From Protostelium mycophagum (lineage: Eukaryota > Evosea > Variosea > Protosteliida > Protosteliaceae): 49,633 bases of DNA. The DNA lies in assembly GCA_002081555.1 (NCBI GenBank), contig KV920893.1, positions 1 through 49,633 of the forward strand, read 5' to 3'. The notes below the pieces were generated by a model. That model was given only the letters and a program-made list of their open reading frames with translations, was not told where the DNA came from and did not search any database. Within the stretch, counting starts at the first letter, position 1, and each line of letters begins with the position of its first letter. The translations under genes and the position numbers were made by a program. Shown in pieces: positions 24,513-36,300 of the stretch.

Positions 24513-27500
24513 TTAGAACTCAATCAGGTTGGAGCCACGCTTGTCTTCTGGTCTGATCGTTTCTGGCATGTTTGGTAAACCAGCCTTTGTGTTGTGCTCG
24601 AAAAGACCTCCTTCAGTCTTTTCTCTGAGAGTCTCATCATTGTACTCAGCTTCTGACCCTGATAATGAGGAATCGTCATCGTCATCCTTGTAAGAGGATC
24701 GATCTCTCTGTAGATTTCTGATGGTGTCGGGTCTGTTGGCAATGCCAGCCACATAGTTTGGTTCAAAGAGGCTTCTTGCGCGAAGGGCTGGTGAGGGCTT
24801 CACGACTTCGCCTCCTCTTAATGTCTCTTGCATGTTGGGGATGCCAGCGGCATGGTTGGGCTCGAAAAGTCCTCCTTGTGTTCGGATCGAGCCTGATGAC
24901 GTCAGCACAATCATTCAATCATGATCACTCACTATTTGGCTCGAAGATGCCATCCTTGGGGTTGGGTTCAAAGACGTCTCCTCTACGTCTACAGAACAAC
25001 AGAATGAGTAGGAGGAGCAACAGACACAAGATGATGCCGAAGATGATTCCTAAGACGATGCCAGCGATGGCGCCTCCGGACAGTTTGGGACTGGAGACCA
25101 GGTTGTCCTGGTTATTGGGCGAACCCATGGCTCTGAAGGTCGTCAAATGGCACGTTGTAGTCGTCCAAGTCTGTTTGTCGACGTCGACAAGATTGATCCT
25201 GCCGGAGGGGGGACAACTGGATGACGTGGTGGTGTAATTACGCATGTTCGTATCATAGTAGAATAGAATCAAGCGCGAAGCCTCGTCCGCTGACAAGTTG
25301 AAGTTTCCGTAGTTAAATGTCAATAAGACAGGTGACCCGTACTGTGAAGAGGGGGCGGGGCCGGTTTGAGACACGGCGATGAGCTCGAAGGCCAAGTTGG
25401 GGGTGTTGTCTAGACCAGGCTGGGTGTTGTTGGGGGTTTCGGAGATGTGCAGGAATTTGAGACCGAGACCCAAGATGCTGGAGGCGTTGAAGGCGTTGCC
25501 CGCAACAATCACCACGCGTAACTTGTCTGTGGAGAAGACAGTCGAGTTGGCCGTAATGTTGAACAGAGTGTGCACGGGGATGTCACGTCCGATGAGAGAC
25601 ACTTGATTTGTCAACACCTATCAGGTGTCAAGATCATGTCAGAATGACAGAAATGTCAAGATTTACGTACCGGTGCGCTTTGGATGTTCTTATTGCCGGA
25701 GCAAACGACTGAAATTCCAAAGACCCAAGTGAGTCCGGGGGTCACTGTACATGACATGTAGTTGTTGTTTGTCGACTGAGACTGACATGTGACAGATTCC
25801 CAGGTTGACATGTTCGTTCCATTCTGGTATTGGCCCATCACACTGTAACCGGCAAAAGTGGCGTTGGCAAACTCGCAGGACGACAAGGCGTTTGTCGTAA
25901 CGACAATCTTGACCACACCGTAGGCGAGCTCGGGGTCGAGGGTGGCGACAGCAGATTGTGGCGGGAAAACAGTGTTGGAGGACTGCGGTGTGAAAATGGT
26001 GTAAGTGGTCTGCGATGATTTGGCTGGGGTGGTACACACCAATGACACTCCAATTGTAGACTGCACATTTGGCGCCAAACCTGTACATTTCAGAAATTCA
26101 TCCGAATTTTCTTCGAAATTTCGAACCTCCTGGGAGTACGTAAGTAGTGTAGTCGGAAGTGCTTTGGTATGTGGTTGTCAGGTTGTTGGTGGTAACGGAG
26201 ATGAGCCACATGGAGAAGGCAGAAGCTGCAGAGTCGCAAGAGTAATTTCCAGGAACCCAAGACACGACGGCAGTACCTGAAAACTGTCAGGAAAATTCGT
26301 GGAGATTAGGGAAATTACCATTTGCGGTGGAGGCGGCGACAGATTTGGGCTTGTCTGCGCGCAGAACGGTGACCCAGTAAGGCTCCGCGTAGAGGGCGGG
26401 GGACTCCAGGGGGTCACAAACCAATGCGACGGAGATATTGAGCCATTGTCCTGGCAACGCCACACACTCCACAAAGTGTTGTAGATCGTAGGAGGGTCTG
26501 CAGATGGTGGGTTTGTCAGCCTCAACTCTCCAAGAGCTGAAGGTCATGTTTAGCGCGTCACAGAAGGAGGTGTAGTCGGGGAAAGTCCACTGAACTAAAA
26601 ATAGTCCAGCTGATTCCGTTGTGACCTATTTTTAGATCAATTTTTCAACTTGAATGGGATTTCACAGAAATAATCTAAATTTAGACTCACGTAGACGGGG
26701 GGGAAAGGAACGAATGCGGGGAGACCCGTTGTACATATGGACTCTGTCAAAATGTATCCAGTGGCGGGAAGTCCGACAGCCGCCAGAGCGCTGGGGTTGC
26801 TGCTGACCATGTTGGTGAGTTTGCCGAGCAAGGCCTCAGAGGTGATTCCGTTGGGGAGATTCAAGTATGGGTCTGTGATGACAATGTCTATGCGCATGTT
26901 GCCGTTACCCAAGTTGTTGATGCTCATAATGAAAAAGCGGGTGGGGTCGGCGCTGAGGGCAAGGCCCAGGGCGGCCGCGATGTCGGTGGGTGTAAGGTTG
27001 GGGTTGTACAAGGTCGTGTACCAGATCCTGAATTTAGTTAGAAAAAGTCACCGTCTACAACGGTGTAGAAATACTCGCCTGGTGATGTCTCCCCAAGGTG
27101 TGATCATGGAGCGAGTGAACACGGTGAATTGTGTCAAGTGACTGGTGCTCAGAACGAGCCTGTCACCAGTGACATTTTTGACTTGACAGGAGCTGTCACT
27201 TTTCCACTCATCAGTGTACTCCTCTCTGTACGCGCAGAATAAGTTGTCAGCTGTCAAGAGCCTGTCTTCGGAACTGAAGGGTACGTAGATCAATATGGGC
27301 TGGGTCAAGTTCTGGACGGTTGTGTTGACCACCTCTAAAGAGTAGACTGCGGTGATGTTGTTGTTAATGAGAGAAGGTTCTGTGGCTCTGGCGGGCAAGT
27401 CGATGTCGTATTGGTAATTGACCATCTTGACGCTGCGGCAGGCCATCCCGAGGGGTAAGCTAAAGGGGATGAGGAAATCTGACGTGTTGCTAGGAGCCGA

Positions 27501-30500
27501 GATGGTGATGGAGCTGGTTCCCAGGGAGGCGGTGATACTGACGTAAGCTGTGATGAGGGAGTTTGAAAAAGGCTCCACACGCTCTCCACAGACACGCGAG
27601 TGCAGCATTCCGTCGGTCAAAACGTCGACGAGCGGGTAAGCTGAAGACAGTAAGACCTGTCTCTTCTGCTGTTCTGTGAACGCGTTGCCCCCCAACGCGT
27701 AAGAAACGATGTTGTATCCTGCGGCGATGATCTGCTGTGGGACAGGTACCGCGGTATTGTTCGACAAGTTGTAAATGATGCTCGTGGCACCTCCCGCTGC
27801 TGTCTGGAGGGTGCTGGGGGATAAGATACCCCTGCTGGTGGCCAAGTTGTAGATGTTGGCGACGATCTCGGCTTGACGTGGGGTGGCAACATTCCTCTGG
27901 GAAGCTTCCAAGATACTTCCTGTTCTCAGAACAGAATCATCTGATGTGTACAGATATTGGAGCAAGAGCAGCGAGTTCTGGGGGTCCATGACACCGTACA
28001 AACCGTTGATAATCTCGGTTTCATTGATCACCTGGTTGGGCCTGGTGCGAGGTGGTATGACAACCCAAGGGTTAAGCTTGTAGTCCTTGGACAACACGAG
28101 GGTACCGTTATTTCCGTCCGTGGAGCTTACGTACATGGTGAGGGTATCCAAATCTTCGGAGGGGGAAACCAGGTAGGTGGTGGTTTGGAAGAAAGTATCG
28201 TCAAAGAGGACGAATTGTGTCTGGTCGACTGTGTATTGCATCTGAAAAGTGAGGGGGGAGGGGTGTTTCTGAACCCATCCGAGACTGTACACCGAAGCAA
28301 TGGCTCCGAAGGCGCCTGTGGGGGGTCAGTCGTTGTAGATGGATGATAGAAAATTACCAGGGGTGGGGGACAAGATGAGGTTGGCTCCGGCGGGGGCGCA
28401 GGAGGTCTCAATTTTCAGTGAATATTCGACATAGACGGAAGCATCTGTGTACTTGATCTGAACCCTGACGATGTACTCGGTACAGGGGCTGAGGGTGTTT
28501 GGTGCCAAAAGGAGTACGGGGTTGGTGAGGGGGGCGAGGGTGTTGTCGGCGGAGAGGACAACATTGTCGACAGACCAGGTGTACAGATAGTTCAATGATG
28601 GAATGTTGGTCTTGAATACTAATCTCTTATTGAAGTCAGGTGTTCCAACGTAGTGGATGTTGTTCTACAACGCGTCAGAAAACTCGAGGAAATCTCGTGA
28701 AAAACTCACCATGGGAACGGTACCGGCGACAATGGTAACGGTGATGGAGCTAGTTGCGGTAAGACCGTTTGATGCGGTACCCACCACCGTGATAATGTAA
28801 GTTCCGTTGGGAACTGTTCCAGGAACAGTAGACAATACTCCCCCAGTCGGCATGGTGATGACAGTTCCGTTGACATCGACACAGTTGCTGGAGTCACTCT
28901 TGACACACGACCAGCTCCATGAAAGGGTGGAGTTATCCAAGGCGGGAAGGTCCTGGTCTACAGAGGTGAAAGTGTCCACATAAAGGCCGTCTTCCTGACC
29001 GATGGTGATGCCGTGACCTTGAGATATGATGACCTGAGGGGGTGCGGGGATGACTTCCACGAGAAATTTGTTGGTACTGCCGTATCCGTTTGTAGATGAC
29101 GAGAAAGTGTATTCTACAACGAGACCAGAGGGGAAAGTGAAAGCGTCGACCTGTACATGTCAAATGATATTTTGGCGGGAAGATTCATCACATAGTTATT
29201 CATATCTGTGGCATCAGGGAGGTAGTTGGTAGTGACATTGCTGCTCCACAAGAATTGGGTTGCTGCGGTACATTGTACGCCCACGATGGAGGTGAAATAC
29301 ACGGGGAACCTTCTCCAAGTCTTGAGGTGTTCGGTGAAGCCTCCAACCACTGGGAAGAAGGAGGGGACGATCAACTCAATGGAGCGGGAGTAACCCGTGG
29401 CAACGAAACCGATGCTGTTGTTCACTCTCACGTGGAAGGTGTAGGTTCCGGGAACCTGCACGATTCTCAGAAAAACCTGAATTTTGGCGGGAAAAATTGA
29501 AATTCAAATATGCTCGTACCAATGCGGCCTGAGGCACTGTGAGGGCGGCGTTTTCGGTGATGACCAACCCTGGCATGGGGGGAGTCACATCCCAATAAAA
29601 CTCTTGTCCGTTGGCATTGTCGGCGGAGATGGTGAGGTCCCCGCAGAAATCAAGTCCAGTATGCTGAATATCGTATAAGTAAGCAAGTCCGGGGGGAGGT
29701 CTTGACTTCGTGGTCCTGACATCCTAAACATGTCAATACGGTCGTCATGGTGACGTGATGACGTCATCAATTCACCTGGATGGTGTATCCGTTCCAGGAA
29801 AAGGGGTCGTTCTGTCCACGAGAAGCCTGAGAAATTTCAGAGAAATTTCAAAAGATTTCAAGTTGAAAGTTACCATGGCGAGATAGACATCATCAGAGGT
29901 CGGCTCGGTGATGGACCCATCATCGATGTCAAAGTAGATGTCAAACTTGCCGCTGACTTGGTTCTGAAGCTGCGCGGTGGCCTTGATGCGCCAAGGATAC
30001 ACCTGGCTTCCAAGAGTAATAGAAGTCTGAATTCGCGTGAGTTTTCATCGGAATTTCCATGAAAACTCACCAGCTGCGCAGAGATGGAGGCGAACTGGTC
30101 CATGGGCACGTAGGTGTCGGCGGTGGCGATAAGAGAGAAGCCGTTGTAGTAGCCCTCACATGAGGAGTTCATGGTGAGGGAGATGGTGTCCACACATTTG
30201 GGGTAGTACTGGGTCGTGTAGATGTTATAACCGGTGTAGATGCTGCAGATGTGCCACACGGTGAGGTTCTGGTAGGCGAGTTGGCCGTTGATCATGCAAA
30301 AGTGGGCATTGTCCAAGACCTGTGGAATGAGATCACATTGGAGTTGGGTCTGAGGTGAAATGTAACAGGTCTTTCCAGTGTGGTCCTTAAGAACTCCATC
30401 AACTAGAGTGAAACTAGCTGGTCCAGACTCATAACCAAAATTGTAACGAAGTTGACCATCCTCTAAAATGCCCACATTGACAAATGTGAAGTTACAGTTG

Positions 30501-31274
30501 ACGGTGTTGTGACACGTGGGAGGGTCTGGGGTGGTAGTAAAGGTACTCTCCCAAGTCGTAGAGGTCGAGAAGGTTGTGTTGTATTCTGTGGTGCTGCTGG
30601 TGGTGGTGTTATATTCTGTGGTGCTGCTGGTGGTGGTGTTGTATTCGGTGGTGCTGCTGGTGGTGGTGTTGTATTCTGTGGTGCTGCTGAAGGTGGTGCT
30701 CGATGTCTCGGTGATCACAGGAACCACAGGTATGGTAATCATGGAACAGTTTCTTTCGAAACGGTAGATAAAATCACCAGACGTCTTATTGGTGGGGCAA
30801 AAGTACCAAACCGAGGAGCCATCGTAAGTCAGGCGGCCAAAGATAATACAGAAGAGGTTATCATCGGTTGTAGCTGGCTGGAAAGCACATCGGAGTTGAG
30901 TATCATTGGCGATATAGCAATAACGCTCCGAGTTATCAATCAGATATCCTTCTTGAAGAATGAAGGTCACTGGAAAGGTGTCATTTCCGGTTGCATTATA
31001 GACAAGGTCTCCATTCGGTAGTTGTGTTACATTCAGAAGAGCAAACGGCTCAGGCTCATTACAACGATCTGAAGCTATGGAGGGTCAGCAAGGTCTCTTT
31101 ATGTAATCAAAGAATCTCACGTTCAGTCGTGGTGAACATCTCGTCCCATGTTGTCTCGCTATCGTATGATGAGGTGGTCTGTGTTGTTGTGGTCTGTGTT
31201 TCTGCAAGTAGTGGTTCAGAGACAACTGCTGAGAACAAAAGCAACAGCAACAGAGCGATGACCCCTCGCCTCAT
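24513..31274 (-). CDS. Large single-pass receptor with REJ-like region and two GPS-like motifs
   Basis: Predicted cell-surface protein of roughly 2,000 residues, many introns. The ATG at 31274 gives a signal peptide (MRRGVIALLLLLLFSAVVS). Order: a roughly 75-residue extracellular module (30780-31010), a Ser/Thr-rich linker of repeated STTEYNTT, and a second copy of the module (30260-30500). Then come Ig/PKD-like beta-rich segments and an REJ-like segment (STLSWSWSCVKSDSSNCVDV..NGTYIITVVG, 28740-28960) as in polycystin-1 and sperm REJ proteins. A long exon (27090-28290) ends in a GPS-like SHLTQFTVF. Three further beta-rich modules follow, then a second GPS-like TCHLTTF (about 25135) directly before a membrane segment (GGAIAGIVLGIIFGIILCLL, about 25010-25085). 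The cytoplasmic tail repeats an LFEPN motif. One intron at about 27031-27078 appears to be GC-AG. No PLAT domain or ion-channel domain is present. Stop TAG at 24513-24515. Ligand unknown. Confidence 0.78.
27054..27069. repeat. Intronic palindrome TCTACAACGGTGTAGA
   Basis: Lies in the apparent GC-AG intron of the receptor gene, right after the exon with the first GPS-like motif. Exact match to 9502-9517. Confidence 0.7.
30566..30690. repeat. 30-bp tandem repeat encoding Ser/Thr-rich linker
   Basis: About four copies of a 30-bp unit (plus-strand form GTGTTGTATTCTGTGGTGCT followed by GCTGGTGGTG) with few differences. On the minus strand it encodes repeated TTSSTTEYNT, a mucin-like, heavily glycosylatable linker between the two copies of the extracellular module. 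Near-identity suggests recent expansion or contraction by slippage. Confidence 0.85.
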
Positions 31275-31788
31275 CTTTGTTGGTCGGATGAATCAATGGT
31301 GCATCAGAAACGGACCCGATTTAACACAGAAATGTCTTTAGGACATCTCTGACGTCACCTTATGTCTAATTGTGTTACACTTTGGGTCAGATTGACACTC
31401 CACAACAAACACAATCCGGTTTGTTGGCGAAAATAACCGCGCCGACATCAAATGGGTTTTTTTCACAAGAAAGAGACGAGAACTGTGACTGACGAGAAAC
31501 GCACGCCTTCCACATCTGAAGACCGCTTCCATGTGGTATGTTGATGTCCCTGTTGTTGCAAGATCGAGATATGTGGATTGAATATCTTTTACCATTGTAG
31601 ATAGACTATTATTTCCCAGATTTGGGTGCAGATCTGCGATCATTTCCCAAGGGAAGAGAGTTGGTCAATATTTCGGTTCTGGCTTTCTGAGAAGCCACTT
31701 CTCTTTGAATTTTCAAAAAAATGCAAAAAAAATTGCAAAAAATAGTATGCAAAAAATAAAATGCAAAATTTTGGACAGTTTATACAAC
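31275..31788. other. Intergenic stretch with ATGCAAAA-type repeats
   Basis: 514 bp between the receptor's ATG (31274) and the PITP stop (31789), both on the minus strand. The left part should be the receptor promoter and leader. The right part (31715-31770) is A-rich on the plus strand with repeated ATGCAAAA words, so the PITP 3' end is T-rich. A 101-codon minus-strand open frame (31338-31643) has no recognisable features and I do not call it. Confidence 0.4.
31715..31770. repeat. Short A-rich repeat (ATGCAAAA words)
   Basis: Five near-copies of (A)TGCAAAAA in about 55 bp. Just past the PITP stop codon on the minus strand, it reads as repeated TTTTTTGCAT and probably lies in the 3' UTR or terminator of that gene. 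Confidence 0.7.
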
Positions 31789-33264
31789 TCATAATTTTGA
31801 TCTGATCCAATTTCTGGCACCTCCAGTCTTTGCCTCTTTGGACTGTGGTTGTTTGCCTTCTAATGCAAGACTTCCCTCATTCAATTTCTTTATGGACTGG
31901 ATGATGATCAGATACGATGATGAAGAAAGAGATTACCGATTGCTCGATGCTTCTGATCTTGTTGAAAGTTAGAGGATACCACTGATCAATCCAACAAAAA
32001 ACTTGACAATGCGTGGTCAGATACACATTCCGGATGACCTTCCATTTGTCAATGTCAGCCTAACATCAATGTCACTCACATCATGCAGCATGCTCTCTAC
32101 TTTTGTTCTTAAACCCCAATAAGCGAAATTCACAGTGACAAGTTTGTATGCACACATGATCGGCTTCACATGTTTCTGGATTCTTCAGTGGCTTACATTC
32201 GGATCTACAACCTGCCAGCCGGTCTTGAGGGGTCCTCTGTTGGTTTTGTTTGAATGGAATTTACCTGGGTCTTCCTCTTTGCGGTAATGCCTATGTACGT
32301 GAATATTTGCAATTTTTCATAAGATTATTTTTTATAATATTTTTTATAGTATTTGTATAACATTTTTTACGGTAACAGTTTCGAACCTTAAGAAAGTGCG
32401 GTAGTTACCGTGCAGAACCGCGATTTTTGTCAAGATCCAAATTGGCTACCACCATATAATTATTACAAAATCGATTTTGTTTGTAATGTGATAAATAATT
32501 TTCAATCTTTTTTTCTCTACCAAAATTATTTATACAAGAAAAAGTCAAAATTGTGATCCATACTTGTCATCTTGAATGAGATCAGAGCCGATATCTATAT
32601 ATTCGACCTGTCTTGCCGCCTTCTCAGAGGCTGTCAATTGATGTATCTGAAATCGTATCAGATGACGCCATCAGTGACACCGTCACATGACACTCACATT
32701 TTCATTCGTACCAGAATCTGCAGAATGTTTTGATATCACTGTTATTTCAAATTTATCTTTGCTGAATAAAGGGCTCTGTATTTTTTAAATCGGCAAGATT
32801 ATGGTGAAAAGGCCTCACTGTGTATACCGTTTTGATGTCTGGATAAGCATTCCAAGATTTCTCTTCCACCTGTAACATTGTTCCACTCTTCATCAATATC
32901 TTTTTTCCCCAATCAGGAAGACGGCTGTGTTATTGTGATGATGGTGCAGAGACAAAAATCTAAGCACCTATATAAACTTACTTTGTTACATAGATGATTC
33001 GATGTGTGTAAATGCCTTTGCTAAATCCCTCCTCATTTGTGAACTCTCTATTGGCGAGGACTTTCATTGGAAGATCACTGTTGCCTTCGGACTCACTGGC
33101 TTTTGCCACAGTAAATAAAAGGCCTCTCTCATACTAGGAAATCATCAGCATCACTATCAACCTGAGTACGGACCTCTTCAAGTGTCAATGGAAGAGGTAT
33201 ACGGCTGTGCAAGAGTTAAAGAGATTGATTGTTCTCAGACCTACTATTCTCGACTGAGGACCAT
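31789..33264 (-). CDS. Class I phosphatidylinositol transfer protein (PITP)
   Basis: Cytosolic lipid carrier that exchanges phosphatidylinositol and phosphatidylcholine between membranes and supports phosphoinositide signalling. The ATG at 33264 starts [18 protein letters not shown], with an intron inside codon 7, a close match to class I PITPs (MVLLKEYR..P). Next come [25 protein letters not shown], the loop segment [13 protein letters not shown] (about 32850), [29 protein letters not shown] (32230-32290), [20 protein letters not shown] (32090-32160) and the C-terminal [19 protein letters not shown] (about 31955-32020). It ends [14 protein letters not shown] at 31789-31791. Length, about 270 residues, fits. 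Introns are longer and more AT-rich than in neighbours, including one of about 280 nt (32290-32565). The gene shares a 100-bp divergent upstream region with the pseudokinase gene, a suggestive pairing for membrane signalling but possibly chance. Confidence 0.9.
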
Positions 33265-33364
33265 GTCTTTCCCTTGGGTGCACCTGTAAAATCTTGTTTT
33301 TCAACCTGAAATCCCGCTTGACACTGCCACTTTTTTACCTTTGGTTCATCCGGCGAGAACACAA
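33265..33364. promoter_or_regulatory. Shared 100-bp upstream region of PITP and pseudokinase-SH2 genes
   Basis: Divergent ATGs at 33264 (-) and 33365 (+) leave exactly 100 bp. It is one of the tightest divergent pairs in the window. No defined motif is seen; the promoter role is inferred. Confidence 0.4.
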
Positions 33365-36300
33365 ATGGACTCTCCAAAGAGGCGTACGGCTCGTTATGAC
33401 AGTAGCGCGCAGGTGTCCAAGGTGGTGAAGGTGGATATTAAATGGAAAGACATTGAGGTGGTTAATGATCGCAACCGTTCTGTGTTGAAGGCAAAGTGGA
33501 ATCATAGTGAACTATCTCGTGTCGTCATCATTAGAAAATGCAAAGGTGATACCGAAATTGAATGTTTCATTCTGACGAACAAATAGCAAATCCCCCAGAT
33601 TCTGCCTTTGTAAAGGAGCAGTTAAGACTTTTTCGGTGAGTCTTTCACTCAATTTCATTTGTGTACGTTCACGACATCGATTGAGCCTCTCAGAGCTCTT
33701 CCTCCACACCCTCATGTGGGTCGGATTTTTGGAATGATAAAGAAGGGACCCGGCGGAGAAAAGCAAAGCTATTCTGTCGAAGAGGTTGTCGAGCATCAAG
33801 GCGACTTTGTTGGGAATGATCTGGCCTCTCTGATTGAAAAAGACATTAGTAAGTATGACAGCGGTTTTTTCATGTCACTTATGTCATTTCAGAGTTTGCC
33901 AACATGAAAGAGATCCACAAGATACTGATCTTGTGGGAAGTCATCTGGGGTCTGTGGCAGCTACATTCCATCGGACTTCATCACGGTAACCTCCAATTAA
34001 GTAACATCCGCTCTGGCAGTAACGGCATCAAGATCACCGGTGAGCTTTAGACACCGATCATGGACTCATTTAGACAGAGTACTCCTTCTCCAACCAACCT
34101 TACATGCATGACAACGAAACACAAGAGAACAGAGATGCAAAGCTGGATTTATATCTATTCGGACGCCTTGTCATCCAACTTTTCGACAAGACCGCTTCTG
34201 CTTCAGAAGAAGACCCAGAGGTGATTATCTCGTTGTAGATGGCAAAATATATATACGTATTACCCATCACCTGCACCACAAAATTCTGTACAGAACGAAT
34301 CCGTGTCACAAATATTCGGAACGTCGCAAATATTCTGGCCCTGATGCCGTGCAGGTGAGGCAGATACCCTTCCCGATTTCGTCCATAATGGACCCCTGCC
34401 TGTCAGAAGTACCCATCGGGTTCAGAAACATCGTTGTAGAATGCTGCCAGGCCAACCCCGAATCAAGACCCTCAGCATCCAGAATATTCAGGACTTTTGA
34501 GGAAGAATTTTTCCGCGGAAGAATCGCCGTTTCCAAGATCGAGGCGGGAGGGTATGACGTCACACTGACAAAACGTCATCTTTACAGTAATCTAGATTAC
34601 CCTTTGGGAATCATTTGACAGTTTTGACGGACGAGAATGGAGCCAGAGTGGGAGACAGGGACATGGCCATCCCCACTTCCCTCCCCGCACAATCCAAAGA
34701 GATCTTCAAATTGAGAGAACTCGTAGACAGACTCAACACACAGGTTCGATCCCTCCCTCTGCTTTATTTTTTTGGTTGGTTGTAGATGGTGAAATTCTGG
34801 CAGAATATGGAGAAGGATAGACAGTTACAATTTGCAAATAACCAAACGGGCAAGTCTCAACAACTCATGGCAGACCTCCAAAACCAGTTGAACACTCTCA
34901 AGGTTAGATCTACAATCATGATGACGTGTGATGACGTCATCAGGTACAACTAGAGCACAAGACAGTGGAGAGAAACGAGTCAAAGATATCTGTCGTCCCC
35001 ACCACCGACCCCGCCCTTACCGAAAAGGTCGAACGCGAAAAGGTTCGTCTACAACGCCACCCGGCCCAAAAAATTGACCCGTACAGCGCCTGGCCACGGA
35101 GACAGAAGGCGCGATACAATTAGAACTAATGCAGCTAGAATTGGCCCAGCAACAGCGTACAGAGAGGATGGAGAGAGTCCAAGAAAATAAATCTAGATAT
35201 GTACAAGAGATTGAAGAACTCAAAGCTCAGGAGGTTAGGAGACTTTGAGACTTTTTGGTGTTACAAAAAAATAGTTTCTGAAATCGAATTGATGAAAATT
35301 CAAGTTGAATTTCTGTGGCTTTCAAGTTGAATGATGACGTGTACAGATGGCTCAGGAGGACGAATATAAATACCAGTTGGAGTGTTTGAAAAACGAGCAC
35401 CAGAGAATAGAACAGACCTACGTAGAGTCCATCGAGCAGCTCGAGAAGCAGCACAAGGTTAGAGGATTTTATATTTGGAAGATAATTATTTTCTCCCATT
35501 ATGGATTCTTGTGGATAAAAATATTTGTGTATGGATATTGAAAATGAGACCGTTGTAAACTGACATCACCAAGGAGAATGTCGCCAAGTTACAGGCTTCG
35601 CAAGTGGCAGCGGAAGCCCAGCTCGCACAACCCGCCCCACAGCAGATCAATCTACAACCAACCATCGGTGGAACATCCCCACTCACCCATCGAGCCGCGG
35701 TGAACTCCCCCTTCCGTAGATCACTCGACCCCGTTGCCATGCAAATATTGCAGCAGCAACAGCAAGCTCACCTACAAGCCATGAAGCAAGGAAACACTGT
35801 GAGTGTCTCGTACATCTTCATTACGTATCAAAATTTTCACGGATTTAAATTGAATAAAATTATTATGCGATCTATCAATAACTTTTTCAGGAAAATTCAA
35901 CTCCATATCCCAACCAAGCACAACCTGTACCTGCATCACCCAACACTTATTCAGATGCTGGCATGAATGAACTTGCTGCCGCCTTAATGGGTGCGTCTCC
36001 CACGTCTACAACGCTCAGCCACTCACCCCCGGTTCCCCATGTGCAGTCTGCACCTGCCGCTAACTATGGGAGATTCCCAAATACATTTCAGCCGATGCAA
36101 GCGGAGACGTAAGTGTCAAAAGTGTCAAGGAGAATGACTTTTGACGGGTTGTAGTGTGCCACCAGTATTGGCGGGAACTCCTGTTCCCATGGCAGTGGCA
36201 ACTCCAAATCCTGCGAGCCAAAACTACGGAAAGATTCCCTCTCTATCAGGTATAAAATGTCGACAGTCACTCTCGCCCACATAATCCATGTCTACGTTTC

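Noticed and set aside
24758-25237. 159-codon plus-strand open frame
   Set aside because: Antisense to the receptor's membrane segment and cytoplasmic repeats, which show coherent domain order on the minus strand.
30509-31021. 170-codon plus-strand open frame rich in Val and Gly
   Set aside because: Antisense of the receptor's STTEYNTT repeat; its composition is a by-product of the 30-bp repeat.
24513-31274. Polycystin-1 ortholog
   Set aside because: REJ-like and GPS-like regions are present but there is only one membrane segment and no PLAT or channel domain, so it is called REJ/GPS-like only.
31338-31643. 101-codon minus-strand open frame in the intergenic gap
   Set aside because: No signal peptide, domain, splice context or flanking polyadenylation signal; probably chance.
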